The notes below the pieces were generated by a model. The model searched no databases. It saw nothing but the letters and a program-made list of their open reading frames with translations, and was not told the DNA's origin. A stretch of 64,000 nucleotides of DNA from Xenopus tropicalis. Taxonomy: Eukaryota > Chordata > Amphibia > Anura > Pipidae. Shown here piece after piece: positions 20,201-32,918 of this stretch. Made by a program: the position numbers and the translations under genes. How positions within the stretch are numbered: position 1 is the stretch's first letter; every line of letters starts with the position of its first letter. The DNA lies in NCBI RefSeq assembly GCF_000004195.4, contig NC_030685.2, positions 58,156,048 to 58,220,047 of the forward strand. The letters are read 5' to 3'.

Positions 20201-23164
20201 ATATATATTAAATGGGACATCTGCACATTGCAGGCCAATTTAACAAGAAACACTTATCTTGTATTTATCACATAAAAACTCCATTAAAGTCTATTGGGAA
20301 ATTTGTAATTGAATTAGGAGATCTAGTTCTTTCTATTAAACGGCATCTGGCTCTTTGTCTATAAAAGAGTTACTGTGGGTCTCTAGAGAAGCAATCCATT
20401 AAGGTATGACTTTATAGCATTGCCTCAGTCACATGGTCAATCCCACAGATTGGTGTTTTCCCCGGTATAACATGATTTCTGATTATTAAATGAAACGTGC
20501 AAGATGGAAAACCCTGTTTTAGAGCAGCAGCCACTGTGAAACCTACATTTATACATACTGACACCAGTATAAACAGAGAGAAATGCTACATGATTGCCGT
20601 CAGCCTTTAAAATGGCACGGGGGTGTATGCAATGGTTGCTATTGCTTCCTCTCTTGTTTTCTCCATGTCTGACTGACCTTGGCTGTTCCATGGGATGCCT
20701 GTAAATATGGGCTATCACTTACCAGCAATAATCCATCTAGTCACGCAGCTTTGCAGCCATACTTGGGGAATCCCTGCTAACACATTAGCCCAGCAGCCAA
20801 AACAAAGTGTGCCCCTTGTGGAGCCTTATTGCTTGCAGCGATCTCGCTTGCCAGTTCTTGTTTGCTCCACATTGTATTATGGCTGCTTTCCAGTATCTTA
20901 ACGCCAATTATTCCCTAGCACTTTTACATTAGCTTAATTGGTTCCTGCTCTCAGGGGGAGAATTTATTCGTTTGCTCTCAGTAAATACAGAAGTAAATGA
21001 AGGGACGAGGATTAGTGTAAGCAGTTATGGGCAACTGAATGCTTGTGCTCCTAACCGTCCTGGCTAGTAAATGGGCATCTAACCTGCCTATTCTCAGTAT
21101 GAGAACCCTACCTCATATTCTTCATACTATTCAACACGATTATAGTGGTCCATGTGTGGCTTTCAGGCTGACAACAAGCAAGTGGGATCAGAAGGAACAG
21201 GCTTTATACACAATCTAGTTTGACCTTGGTGTTCTGATATTCAGAAAAGCCCATTATTAGCCATTGTGTTTCTGATGCTTAAATGCACAGTGTACTGTTC
21301 AAGCCTTTTGTGCTATTTATATAAGATGATAACGGATGGGGTTACATTAGAGATCTTGCTCTACATCAGCAGCTCAAAAAAAAAAAAATAAGTGTGTTAG
21401 GAAGACAATTCCCAAATAACATTCTACTAGCCAGAATCACGTTAAAGTAATAATTAATATTAACACAGAAAGCACCAGAATATTCAGTAGTGAAGTACTG
21501 TACACATCAGATCAATAGAGCAGACCCTGTGGTCATGAGGGGGGCTGGGGGTCCTGGACCACACTCCCCCCCCCCCCCACTCTACGGCCACAATCCCCCA
21601 CTCTCTTACCTGTGGGCAGGGAGCTGGGGATGTGGGCAGGTGGGGGGGCATTGAGTGGGTGGGTGTGGGGCCAGGAAGGTGTCACCATGCTCCAGGCCCC
21701 TCCGAAGATTTCTTTGTGGGGGAAGAATGCAGCTCTGACTATTTATGGTACTGGTCACATTAGAAGAAATTTTATATGTTGCCAATGGTAATCTGAACAC
21801 TTAAAATCTAATCCTTGCCACCAACTCTATGGGCAGTTGTGGTCTATTAAGCTGCAAGGTGAAGAGTTTGTGACAGTGGGTACAGAAGGCTTTAATTTAA
21901 TTACTACAGGAGGTGATCTATGTTGAAATCTCTTGGGAAATTTGCCCCAGTTCAGTAACCCATAACAAACATTTAGCAGGCATCTCTGGTTGCTCTTGTT
22001 TACTGAATTGGGACAAATTTTCCGTGTGTTAGAGAATGAGTTTTGGCTCCTCGCAGATGCCACTGAATACAGTTTTTGAAAGCGGACATATACCTGTACT
22101 TTCCACAGCAGTGTCGCTTAAGCTCAGTTTTGCTGCATTACGATCCCAGCATTTTCCAGCATATTATGAAGGGTTCAAACATGAAAGCTTCTTAAAGCAA
22201 CACTACACAGTAAAACTGTTTCCCAGTGCTCCAAGGCCAGTGGCCCAGTTGATGCAAGTGTATCCTCCAGTGAGAATCCTGCCTGCTCTGTTGGTGCCGT
22301 CTCACCGTTGATGGATTTATATAATTGACACCCAAGGCATTAAACACATTTTTTTCCAGCTCTGAGCAACCAAACATCAGTTTCAAAAACAGTTCCAATT
22401 GGAGAATCCTTTAGAATTCAATGCGTGCAAAAAGCATAGTTTCTGTGAAGGAATTTGCATGTACCTATGCTCAATGTGAGCCCAATAAACAGAGCTTTTA
22501 TGTTTTTAATATGCTTAGCGAAATATTAAAGAAAATGTGTTGTTTTGAATTAAAGGAAAGCACCGCAGAGGAGGGGCGCCAGGCATGTACCTCAACTACC
22601 TGCCTACCCTAATGTAGCCCGATGCGCCAGCTCGTAACCCCCTCTTTTCACACCAAGCCACTCCCACAATTAGGGGCAATTAGGAGTTGGGGATTGCCTA
22701 GAACTGCCATAGAACTGGTCCGGCATGGGTGGACAGTAAATCACCAGCTATGGCCAGGATGGTATTAGAAATTTACCATCAATGTACTTGCCAGTAAATC
22801 TGTAATTCCCCATTTTTCTGCCCCACCTCCCATTACAGCTGCTCTGCTACCTCTATATCCAGTTCCCAGTCACTACCCCATAATGTTACCACCACCCCTC
22901 TTAGAGTTCTGCCCAATATGTAATACAGCAAAGGTGGAAACTCTGAATAGGGCCTAATTATTATTTTTGCTTCGACAGTAGGCTCCAGTTGATGTATAGC
23001 ACAATCTGTTATACAATTACGCCATTTAATGAATTCCTATTGGTCAGTATGGGGCTCAGCAAGAGAACTATCAGTTTTTTTAGCTTTTGCAGTCATGGGG
23101 GGGGGTATTTGTATTGTAATATATGACCTATACATTGTATACAATTATACATTGTTTAAGACAT
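20201..23164. other. No gene seen
   Basis: Contains an A-run at 21377, a C-run at 21570 and purine/pyrimidine-rich DNA to 21710. No coding feature recognised. Confidence 0.5.
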
Positions 23165-23167
23165 ATA

Positions 23168-23794
23168 GGGGCCAATTCACTAAAGGCCGAAAAAACAAGT
23201 GATATTTATAGCATGCGTTGCTTATATTTTGGGAGTTAACGATCTATTCACTAAAAGGACACTTGTCTGAATTAAGAAGCGATGTTATTGTCGTTATTTA
23301 TCTGGCGATGACATATTTTTAAGCAATATTTTAAACCATATATATTTATGCATTATTTTGTAGCACGCAATATTAGCGCACGCAATTACGCACGTAATCA
23401 TTACTTTCTGAAAACTACTCTTCTGAAAATTACCATTTCCCTGAAAACTGGAGGATGCATCACTCTAGGGCAATCACATACTTGATCCTTTTCTTCACAA
23501 GCCAACAAAAATCCGACTGAAAACTCCATCTTGTCTTGCGAAACGCTCACGAACCGCAATGTTTTGAGTACCGCCTACCCCAAGTAGGTGTTAACATTAG
23601 CATAGATTACGGCGATACTTCACGCGTTTAACGCTTCATATGTGTTTGTGAATCATGTGTTAGTATTATTTCTATTCCATAATGACCGCAATGCGATGCA
23701 AATAACGGTTTGCGATAATGCGGTTGACTTTGATGAATCGGTACTTAATTATTGATTTTTTTAACGCAAAAACAACCTTTAGTGAATCGGCCCC
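23168..23794. mobile_element. Harbinger-like MITE, copy C
   Basis: The ends are GGGGCCAATTCACTAAAGG and CCTTTAGTGAATCGGCCCC, with ATA duplicated at 23165-23167 and 23795-23797. The core keeps the family's short ATG-started frame (23530-23425, minus). Confidence 0.9.
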
Positions 23795-23938
23795 ATAGTT
23801 TCTAAAGATTAGGACCAGGAGCGTGTATATGAATCCTTATGAATATTTATCATTTAATATTTGTAAGCTTAGACTGAGCTCTATTTGGGGCAGGGTGTTC
23901 TTTCCTCTTGCGTTTTAGCACATGAATGTCATTATATA

Positions 23939-25549
23939 CAGTGGTGTGAAAAACTATTTGCCCCCTTCCTGATTTCTTATTCTTTTGCATGTTTGTCACA
24001 CAAAATGTTTCTGATCATCAAACACATTTAACTATTAGTCAAAGATAACACAAGTAAACACAAAATGCAGTTTTTAAATGAGGGTTTTTATTATTTAGGG
24101 AGAAAAAAAATCCAAACCTACATGGCCCTGTGTGAAAAAGTAATTGCCCCCTGAACCTAATAACTGGTTGGGCCACCCTTAGCAGCAATAACTGCAATCA
24201 AGCATTTGCGATAACTTGCAACGAGTCTTTTACAGCGCTCTGGAGGAATTTTGGCCCACTCATCTTTGCAGTATTGTTGTAATTCAGCTTTATTTGAGGG
24301 TTTTCTAGCATGAACCGCCTTTTTAAGGTCATGCCACAACATCTCAATAGGATTCAGGTCAGGACTTTGACTAGGCCACTCCAAAGTCTTCATTTTGTTT
24401 TTCTTCAGCCATTCAGAGGTGGATTTTCTGGTGTGTTTTGGGTCATTGTCCTGCTGCAGCACCCAAGATCGCTTCAGCTTGAGTTGACGAACAGATGGCC
24501 GGACATTCTCCTTCAGGATTTTTTGGTAGACAGTAGAATTCATGGTTCCATCTATCACAGCAAGCCTTCCAGGTCCTGAAGCAGCAAAACAACCCCAGAC
24601 CATCACACTACCACCACCATATTTTACTGTTGGTATGATGTTCTTTTTCTGAAATGCTGTGTTATTTTTATGCCAGATGTAACGGGACACGCACCTTCCA
24701 AAAAGTTCAACTTTTGTCTCGTCGGTCCACAAGGTATTTTCTCAAAAGTCTTGGCAATCATTGAGATGTTTTTTAGCAAAATTGAGACGAGCCATAATGT
24801 TCTTTTTGCTTAAAAGTGGTTTGCGCCTTTTTTGCCCAGTGTCTTTCTTATGGTGGAGTCGTGAACACTGACCTTAATTGAGGCAAGTGAGGCCTGCAGT
24901 TCTTTAGATGTTGTCCTGGGGTTTTTTGTGGCCTCTCGGATGAGTTGTCTTTGTGCTCTTGGGGGAATTTTGGTCGGCCGGCCACTCCTGGGAAGGTTCA
25001 CCACTGTTCCATGTTTTTGCCATTTGTGGATAATGGCTCTCACTGTGGTTCGCTGGAGTCCCAAAGCTTTAGAAATGGCTTTATAACCTTTACCAGACTG
25101 ATAGATCTCAATTACTTTTGTTCTCATTTGTTCCTCAATTTCTTTGGATCTTGGCATGATGTCTAGCTTTTGAGGTGCTTTTGGTCTACTTCTCTGTGTC
25201 AGGTAGCTCCTATTTAAGTGATTTCTTGATTGAAACAGGTGTGGCAGTAATCAGGCCTGGGGGTGACTACAGAAATTGATATTGAAATTGAAAATTGAAA
25301 TTGATAAACCACAGTTAAGTTATTTTTTAACAAGGGGGGCAATCACTTTTTCACACAGGGCCATGTAGATTTGGAGTTTTTTTTTTCCCTTAATAACGTA
25401 AACCTTCATTTAAAAACTGCATTTTGTGTTCAATTATGTTATCTTTGACTAATAGTTAACGGTTTTTGATGAGCAGAAACATTTAAGTGTGACAAACATG
25501 CAAAAGAATAAGAAATCAGGAAGGGGGCAAATAGTTTTTCACACCACTG
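23939..25549 (-). mobile_element. Tc1/mariner-like transposon with long inverted repeats
   Basis: The element is bounded by TA dinucleotides (23937-23938 and 25550-25551) and by inverted repeats of roughly 200 bp beginning CAGTGGTGTGAAAAACTA. Each arm has an outer motif (GTGTGAAAAACTATTTGCCC) and an inner, similar motif (GTGTGAAAAAGTAATTGCCC), the IR/DR arrangement of Sleeping Beauty-like elements with two transposase sites per end. The transposase lies on the minus strand and is broken. Confidence 0.95.
24157..25157 (-). pseudogene. Tc1-like DD34E transposase, broken
   Basis: The protein would cut and paste the surrounding element. The N-terminal 115 codons (25157-24810, ATG start) hold the paired helix-turn-helix DNA-binding region (KGYKAISKALGLQRTTVRAI) and the linker GRPTK. 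The catalytic half (24732-24157) holds WTDETKVELFG (first Asp), GGGSVMVWGCF, QQDNDPKHT (second Asp) and SPDLNPIEMLW (Glu), giving the DD34E signature. The two halves are in different frames: there is a one-base frameshift in the A-run near 24822-24830 and an in-frame TGA near 24744, just before WTDE. Length and motifs otherwise match the usual family length of about 340 residues. It is therefore a recent but inactive copy. Confidence 0.93.
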
Positions 25550-25551
25550 TA

Positions 25552-26688
25552 TATATACTGTATATATAGTTATTTGTATTCTAGTATTGTATTATTCCCC
25601 GTTTGTTCTGTCAGTGCATTGTTTAAATGTACAGCACTGTGGATACAAGTAGTGAGAATATAAATACATGACTAGTTACTATGTATTTGTCCCTTTTAAT
25701 GATCTCTAGAGCAACCTCAAAGCACTTTCTCTGTAATGCAGGTGTATTAGAATAAGAATTTACAAATCCCACTGCTGGAGTGTCTGCTAATGGCTGTGTA
25801 TCTGTTCTCATGGGTTGGGCAGTTGTTGTCTCAGCTGAAGGTGTGTGCGTAATGGCCAAAGCCTGTGAGCTCTGTGCCTGCAGACACTGCCGCCTCTCGC
25901 TCCTGCGCTCTGACAGCCCAGTATTAATGAGCTGCGAGAGTGTCAGGGATTGTGGGGAGCCGGACAGCCGCAGTGACACATCTCACAATGCAGACACTTG
26001 CTATGACAAACCTGAGCAGTGACAGTAATGGGAGTGTTTAGTAAAGAGAAAGGATGGTTCTAATAGAGATGCCGGAGCTATAGCTGAGCCTCAGCCGTGC
26101 AAGTCACAAGCCAATTATTTTATTTCCTAAAGGATGAGAATTTGCTCCATATCTGAGACATACACATGGAACATGAGTCACGAGTCTGCCCAAGGAACCC
26201 TACTCCACAAATAATATTTGTTTCTCTATCAGCTTGGCAGCTTTCATGGCTAAAATTCACATTTTTGTGAATATTTTACATTAAAATGAATATATATTTA
26301 TGTATCCTTAGTCTTAGCCCTTACGTAAGACCTAAATAAAATCCTTTCACAATAAGATTGCATCATGCAAAATTGCAAAAAGAAAAATGGATTTCAAAAA
26401 ATGGAAAAGATGCATGGGTACAGTAATGCAGGCTGTTACAGGGCCAACTGTTAGAACTGTTACAGGGCCAACTGTTAGAATTGTTACAGGGCCAGTCGCT
26501 ACTTAATAAAAATCTGAAAAATTCAAGCGTGCGTGATATTTTCATTCAAGCATACCTGTATCTTGGGTTAAGGTTATGAATATGTCTTATTGAGGCCTCT
26601 ATAGAGCAGAATAGAGTAGGTGGAGACTGATGAGACAAGAAATATAATAAGGGTACAAATGCACAGCAAACAAAAAGGAATAAAACAC
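25552..26688. other. No gene seen
   Basis: The stretch 25780-26020 is somewhat richer in GC with overlapping frames on both strands (118 and 80 codons), but no domain is recognisable. The 24-bp tandem repeat is listed separately. Confidence 0.45.
26433..26494. repeat. 24-bp tandem repeat, 2.6 copies
   Basis: Units of CTGTTACAGGGCCAACTG plus TTAGAA start at 26433, 26457 and 26481 with almost no divergence. Confidence 0.92.
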
Positions 26689-26691
26689 AGG

Positions 26692-27323
26692 AGGGCTGAT
26701 TCACTAAAGTGCGTTAAAACGAGCGCTATTTATAGCATGTGTTAAAAAATTTTTGCGTCTAATTTTTCGCGTCTTAACGCACAATTCACTAAAAGGATAT
26801 TTGCGTGAATTTAGATGCAATGCTGTTTTTGTGTGGTATTTGACGCAACACGCGTTAATTAACGCAGCGCGCTACTTGTCGATCGCTAATTAATGCACGT
26901 GCGCTACTTTTCACACGCACACCATGTTAGCCATACACACCATTACGTTCATAAAACTACTGTTCTGAAAATGACCATTTCCCTGCAAACTGGAGGCTGC
27001 ATCACTCTAGGGCCAACACAGACTTGAATAAATCCCACTGCAAAGTCCATATTGTGTTGCCAAAAGCTCATGAACTGTACTTTTCTATAATTACCGCTTG
27101 CCCCAAGTAGGTGTTAATTTTCGCATAGACTTTATTTATTTAGCGCGTCTAAGTGTTTGTGAATCATGCGTTAGTATTGTTTCTGCAGTAAAATTAACAC
27201 ATGCAGTTGCGCGCTATTTAGCACACGCAATATGCGACTTAACGCATGTGCGTTTTTTTTGCGCGTCAATTTTACCGCAAAAAAGCATGCGATAAGCGTT
27301 ATCGCACTTTAGTGAATCAACCT
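26692..27323. mobile_element. Harbinger-like MITE, copy B
   Basis: The ends AGGGCTGATTCACTAAAGTG and CACTTTAGTGAATCAACCT are inverted, with AGG at 26689-26691 and 27324-27326. The core matches copy A closely and keeps the short frame (27050-26967, minus). Confidence 0.88.
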
Positions 27324-27326
27324 AGG

Positions 27327-30300
27327 ATGTCTTCCTCAGATAAGACTTCAAAATATCCTATCAGTGGCTCCACAGTTGTCATTGCTAACAGGAGTAAATT
27401 GGCTGAGAGCCTGCTTGGCAGTGGCAAGCCAAAAGTAAAGCCTAACCGTTTTGAGTACTTGACCAGCCAAAAGTGTCCAAATATGCCAAATGAAAAGCAG
27501 GTAGAACCCCCTTTGTTGGTTCTCAGCCTGTGCAGAAAGACATCATTAAACAGAGCCATGATAAATATGGCTGCCTGGATGCAAATTGTATGCTTCCAGC
27601 CAGGCAATATTTTGCCTTAAGATCCCTTAAAGCACCAAATAGCATCAATAAAAAGTAACTACAAATACTCTAAATGCACTTGCACCAATCCTGTCTCACT
27701 GCAGGAATCTCTCTGTGCCCTTGTGCCAATTTACTTAGTTAAGAGTGTGCCCTGAGCTGGGGTGCAAGAAGTCCTGTACTTGAGTCCTGTAATACCTCCA
27801 AGAAAGGGTTTGTACCTAACAGCGGTATCATCTCCAAATGGGGGACAGGATTCACTTTGGAAAAGATGCATGTTAGCCCATGCACTGGTTAACTCTCCAT
27901 GGACCAGGAAACATTGCTATGTTAACAAAATCTGCATTTGCCCAATCAATACGGGAGTGCAGCGTGTCTTTGTTTGCAACATCTTCAGCAACGGTGATCA
28001 ACACCACCCTAGTCTCGATGCTTGATTGATTGTGAGGGTAATGTCTATGTACAAGTTGTGCAACAAAGACTTCCAGGAGATCTTGACACATAATTAGAGC
28101 ACTTAGTGGCTTAGTTAAAGGGTAACTAGAAGTTGATTACATTTGCTCTCAAACCAAAGAAAATATTCTGCAACGTTGCTCACTTGGTGTTTGCTTAAGC
28201 TCAATTTATTGTTCTCGGAAATTAGTTTTACAAAGCATTTTTCTGAGCAATTCCCAAATGAATCATTATCATTCAAATGTGTGGAAGAGAAAGCAGATCC
28301 TGCCTAGAGACAGTCTAAACTCACCGACTCCATTAGTGAAGGTTTGGGGACACCTGTAAGTCACACACTCTTGAAAGCACTTGATGAGAGAGCCAAAAAG
28401 GCCTGGATGAGTTGTTTGTAGCTGCTCCAGACAGCACCAATGGAGTTACCATGGCATCCGGCCCCTGTGCTCTTTGTCTCACATGGTATAGAGGAATATA
28501 CTTGTATGTTCAAGAAGGGATGTTCACTCAATTGCTGTTTAGTAACAGGAATGGAAGGGTTAACAATCCAACAGTTCTTTTTTGCTTTAGGGAGAAGCCT
28601 GGAAATCAGTGTTTGTTTCAGTGTGTCTGGCACTCATACATGGTGTCACTGATACATTCCCAATGCATCATCAGAAGAATAGAAGTAATTATTGGATTGG
28701 TGCGGGCTGTTTTTGGAACATCTATATCTGTATGTGAGGAAATACAAAAAGAGTCATTAAATCAGCTGCTTTGTTGTGTTTTTCTCCTGTGGGATGTCCA
28801 GACTGCATCTCTGCAGCTGAAACATAACATTAATTGCAATGTTACATAGAGATTTGTTGGCCTTTGCTCATGCATTAAATTATATTCCTCTGGTGCTCAA
28901 AGTCTCTTTGAACAATATAAGAATTACTTATTGTGTTAAAACCATAAAATTGACAGTGAGTTATCTCATCAATAGTTTCTCTATTATTAATCTGTTTTTT
29001 CTCCATATTTATTTATTGGTGTGCATCCCTTGCATTAGTGACATGCAGCTGTACAAGCAGGACACGACTAGGCAAATCCTGAAGTTTTTATTATATTTTC
29101 TACCTATGAACAGTCTAATTAGGTATTAGACTAGCCCCGCTATGCAGGGCCTCAGAAAGAAGACTGATGTAATCAAGGCCTTAGTAAAGTCTGGGATAGG
29201 GGAACCCATATATGAGATAAAGATAGTGGCAGTTTGTGCTCCATCGAGGAGATTGTAGGGTGGGGTAGTTCCCCAGGAGATACTGTAATATTTTTGTAAT
29301 ATTATTAATAACATCATACACCCCTCTTACTAGGGTTATGTTAAGCAGAAAAATAATCCACACCACAGTGTATATTAAAGTGAATATGTTGAATAATAAA
29401 TCAAGTAATAGTTACAATTAATTGATTATTTAAACTTAAGAAATATTTAAGATATTTGCAGGTACAGATGATTTGTATAGTCTACATTATTGTAACCTCC
29501 TGAGTAATACAATGGGTGTCAGCTTATTTCTTCCCAATATGGCTGCCCTTTGTCCTCCAGCACTGCTGATCTGCAGTGCTCCAGTCCTCCAGCACTACAG
29601 TGAGGCGTAGGGCGTTATTTTAATATCCACCCTACGCCTCGTCTGCCATCAGCCTTACAGTAAGTGTTTCAGCATGTAGGTTGTTTGGATAAGGTTGAGT
29701 CTGTTGAACTAGATGGTAACTCCTGCACTATAACAGTTCGGTCTGTGGGCTAGAATGCAGGGAGGCTCAGGGGTAACACAGAATCATATGGAGCTGTAGG
29801 AGTGGCAGCTACTAAGCAGTATTTTACAGTAACTAAATGTCATATAGTGCTTCATATTCAGTTATTTCTGCCCATAACTTTGAGACAATGGTGATCCATC
29901 TCTTCATCCATTTTCTGTGTGTCGGGATTTCCACGGACATCACATGCATTGGCTAGTGTGTTTAGGAACTAGCATCCCTTTCTGCAACAAAGTCTATTGT
30001 CTACAGATGCTCTCAGACCCTTCTACTGCTCCTAAAAAGCAAGCAACAGATGCATAACCACACATTTGTCACCACTTTCCACTCCACTATCCAAACTGCC
30101 ACGTTGCTCCAACCATTTGCAAAAGATGGTTCATCTTGTATGGGCTCTGTTGCTCTGTGCAAACCAACAATATCTGAAAGCACAGACAGACAGACAAGCC
30201 AGGGAATTCTGTTTCCTCCTATCACTACTCTAGGTGGAGTGCAGAATTGGTTGCCCTACCCCCTCAAGATACACATAGCCTGCTACTGCCCCTATCCTAC

Positions 30301-30345
30301 ATCCAAACCCTCTGTTTAAAATATATAGTTGAACTTTTGCCACAT
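27327..30345. other. No gene seen
   Basis: Frames up to 145 codons (28412-28849, plus) have no recognisable domain and overlap frames on the other strand. Treated as chance. Confidence 0.45.
29609..29654. mobile_element. Minimal remnant of the GGCTGATGCC family
   Basis: A hairpin (GAGGCGTAGGG and CCCTACGCCTC around a 14-nt AT-rich loop) precedes CCATCAGCC and TTA. Both motifs occur in the 36581 element, so this looks like an internally deleted copy lacking most of the arms. Confidence 0.5.
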
Positions 30346-30348
30346 ACT

Positions 30349-31049
30349 GGGGCCGATTCACTAAAGGTCGTTAACGCATAGTTATATGTGTTAAAAAGTG
30401 TTCGATAATTAAGTACCGATTCATCAAAGTCATTTTGCATGCGTTACTACTCATATTGCATGCGCACAAAAACGCATTATTGTAAACCGTTATTTCCATC
30501 GCATTGAGGTAATTATCGAATAGAAATAATACTAACGCATAATTCACAAACACATATGAAGCGTTAAACGCTTGAAATATTGTGGTAATCTGTGCTAATA
30601 TTAACACCTACTTGGGGTAGGCGGTATTTAAAAAACATTGCGGTTCGTTAGCATTTCGCAAGACAAGATGGACTTTGCAGTCGGATTTTTGTTGGCTTGT
30701 GAAGAAGAGGATCAAGTATGTGATTGCCCTAGAGTGATGCATCCTAGAGTTTTCAGGGAAATGGTCATTTTCATAACGCTAGTTTTCAAAAAGTAACGGT
30801 TATGTGCGTAATCGTGTGCGCTAATATCGAGTGCTATGAAATAACGCATAAATATATCACATGGTTTAAAATAACGCTTAAAAAATTTGTCATCGCCAGA
30901 TAAATAACAACAATAACATCACTTCTTAATTCTGACAAATGTCCTTTTAGTGAATCGACCGTTAATTCGCAAAATATAAGAAGTGATAATATTTTTTTAC
31001 GCATGCTATAAATATCACTTGTTTTTTCAGACTTTAGTGAATCGGCCCC
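30349..31049. mobile_element. Harbinger-like MITE, copy D
   Basis: The ends GGGGCCGATTCACTAAAGG and TTTAGTGAATCGGCCCC are inverted, with ACT duplicated at 30346-30348 and 31050-31052. The core lies in the opposite orientation to copies A-C and keeps an open 35-codon frame (30668-30772, plus). Confidence 0.9.
30668..30772 (+). pseudogene. Transposase-like N-terminal relic in the MITE copy D core
   Basis: The frame starts with ATG and reads MDFAVGFLLACEEEDQ, then CDCPRVMHPRVFREMVIF, without a stop. The other three copies hold the same frame: 23530-23425 reads MEFSVGFLLACEEKDQ and so on; 9757-9674 and 27050-26967 carry a 7-codon-shorter version with PRVMQPPVCRE. The R-x-M-x-P-x-x-F-R-E pattern is reminiscent of the N-terminal region of Harbinger transposases, but that link is from memory and not verified. 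The rest of any transposase is missing, so this is a fossil exon at most. Confidence 0.5.
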
Positions 31050-31052
31050 ACT

Positions 31053-31854
31053 GTGTCAGATGCCAATGCTATGGTCACTGGGCATTAGTCTCTATATTTG
31101 AATTAATATTCATGCCTGTTACTTGGGGTGAGTTCAGATGTACGGGCATTGATCTACAAGGTCTAAAAAAAATAACATTATTTTGTAACATCTTTGCAGT
31201 TTGAAACAACACAGCAGTTCACCCCAGTGGTCCTTGTTTTCCTGAACATACTTTCCTTTATGCTGTCTCATCCCTATCCAAAGAAGAGTCTTTCCCTATA
31301 CAAAAAAAAATTCAATAGTCCAATCAATAACTCCCTGTTCTGGTAGTAAACGCTAAGAAGAATTTCTGTCTATTTGCATTGATTTGGAGAATCGCTTTAA
31401 ATTGCTTCTGATGTGTATAAAAACATTTCCTTATCGATTTGATTTCATTCTTCTATTCTACTGTTAGTCTGTCCACAAACCGTGTGATAGGCTCAAGCTT
31501 TCTTATTGCAAAGTTAGAATATATGACTGGGGTATACTTAAAGTCACAATGCAGAACTAAGTGCTCTGCATCCATTGGCCAAGACCTTTGCCGTAATTAA
31601 CTCATTTTTTTATCTCTTTCTACATGCTAGCTATTGTATATCTTCTATAAATTGGTATATTTTTACAGCAAATTAATTTATAGTCTGTCTGCAAAACAGT
31701 TTAAAGTGAGATTTTTTTGTAATCAAAGCCAAAATTCTGGTTTCTATATCAAATTAAAAAAACATAATAACCAATGAATTAGATAAGAACTAAAGCCTAA
31801 ACGAGACTTGGGCTAGAAATGTCCAGTGGTTCAGCAGCTTTATAACAAGTTACA
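31053..31854. other. No gene seen
   Basis: AT-rich, with short frames only. Confidence 0.5.
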
Positions 31855-32120
31855 TACTGTAGTAAAGTCCATCAAGTTCATCAAGTTCAACCATTCCAAG
31901 TGAACCCAGTACACACAAACCTATAATGACCAACATCAATACTAACTGTAGGTTTTAGTATCACAATTGCCTTGGATACTATGCTGGTTCAAAAACTCAT
32001 TCAGGCCCTACTTATAGGCATTAACAGAATCTGCCATTACAACATCACTAGGAAGGGCATTCCCCAACCTCACTGCCATCACCATGAAAAACCACCTACG
32101 CTGCTTCAAATGCTCTAGTC

Positions 32121-32918
32121 CAGTGCTGTCCAACTTCTGTGGTACCGAGGGCCGGAATTTTTCCGACCTACGTGGTGGAGGGCCGATAATGGAAGCCAGT
32201 TTTGACCACTCCCCTTTTTGAAACCGCACCCACTTGAAACCACACCTGTGTTATCACATGACCATACCCATATTAATGGTTGTAGTATAGCAAAAACCTG
32301 CCATACTCTGCCTTCCCTACCCTGCCTTTGTGTGCCATACTCTGCCTGCCCTACCCTGCCTGTGTGTGCCATACTCTACCTGCCCTATACTGCCTGTGTG
32401 TGCCATACTCTGCCTGCCCTACCCTGCCTGTGTGTGCCATACTCTGCTTGCCCTATGCTGCCTGTGTGTATAGCACACACAGGCAGCATACAGTGACACA
32501 ATGCTGGCACTGCTCCTACAGTCTGCACAATAACTATATATTAAAAAACGTTTTAATTGCAGTACCACCTCAGTATATATTCTTTTTGTAGTGTGCAGGG
32601 ATTATTTGTGGGTTTCCTCCTACAGTCTGAGGTGTGAACAGGGGAACAATGGGTGTGATTACAGCCTGAGCCTGAGGTGTGAACACTGCAGGGGGTGAAA
32701 AATGCAGAGATTAAAAGGTGTGAACAACACAGGGGATTACATTTTTAAACAATACAGAGGATTTACAGCCTGAATCTGAGGTGTGAACCATGCAGGGGGG
32801 GCAGTTAATCACAGTACCGATACCATTTAAAGCTTACACAAGGGTAAGCCATCAAAGCAGCCAGACAGGTGGGGGGCCACACAGAGGGGGGTCGCGGGCC
32901 GCCAGTTGGACAGCACTG
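32121..32918. mobile_element. hAT-type non-autonomous element with perfect 8-bp duplication
   Basis: The ends are inverted (CAGTGCTGTCCAACTT on the left, AGTTGGACAGCACTG on the right). The host LINE sequence CTCTAGTC is duplicated at 32113-32120 and 32919-32926. An 8-bp duplication and CAG...CTG ends are typical of hAT transposons. No transposase frame is present. The interior carries a short tandem array (32300-32470). Confidence 0.9.
32300..32470. repeat. Minisatellite of about 34 bp inside the hAT element
   Basis: About five units built on TGCCATACTCTGCCTGCCC and CTGCCTGTGTG follow each other with few mismatches. The array lies wholly within the hAT element, so it either moved with it or expanded after insertion. 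Confidence 0.85.

Noticed and set aside
28412..28849. 145-codon plus-strand frame
   Set aside because: Overlaps other frames, no recognised domain, ordinary composition.
29130..29760. Solo LTR of a retrovirus-like element
   Set aside because: No TG...CA ends, target duplication or primer-binding site could be identified; only a short hairpin remnant is supported.
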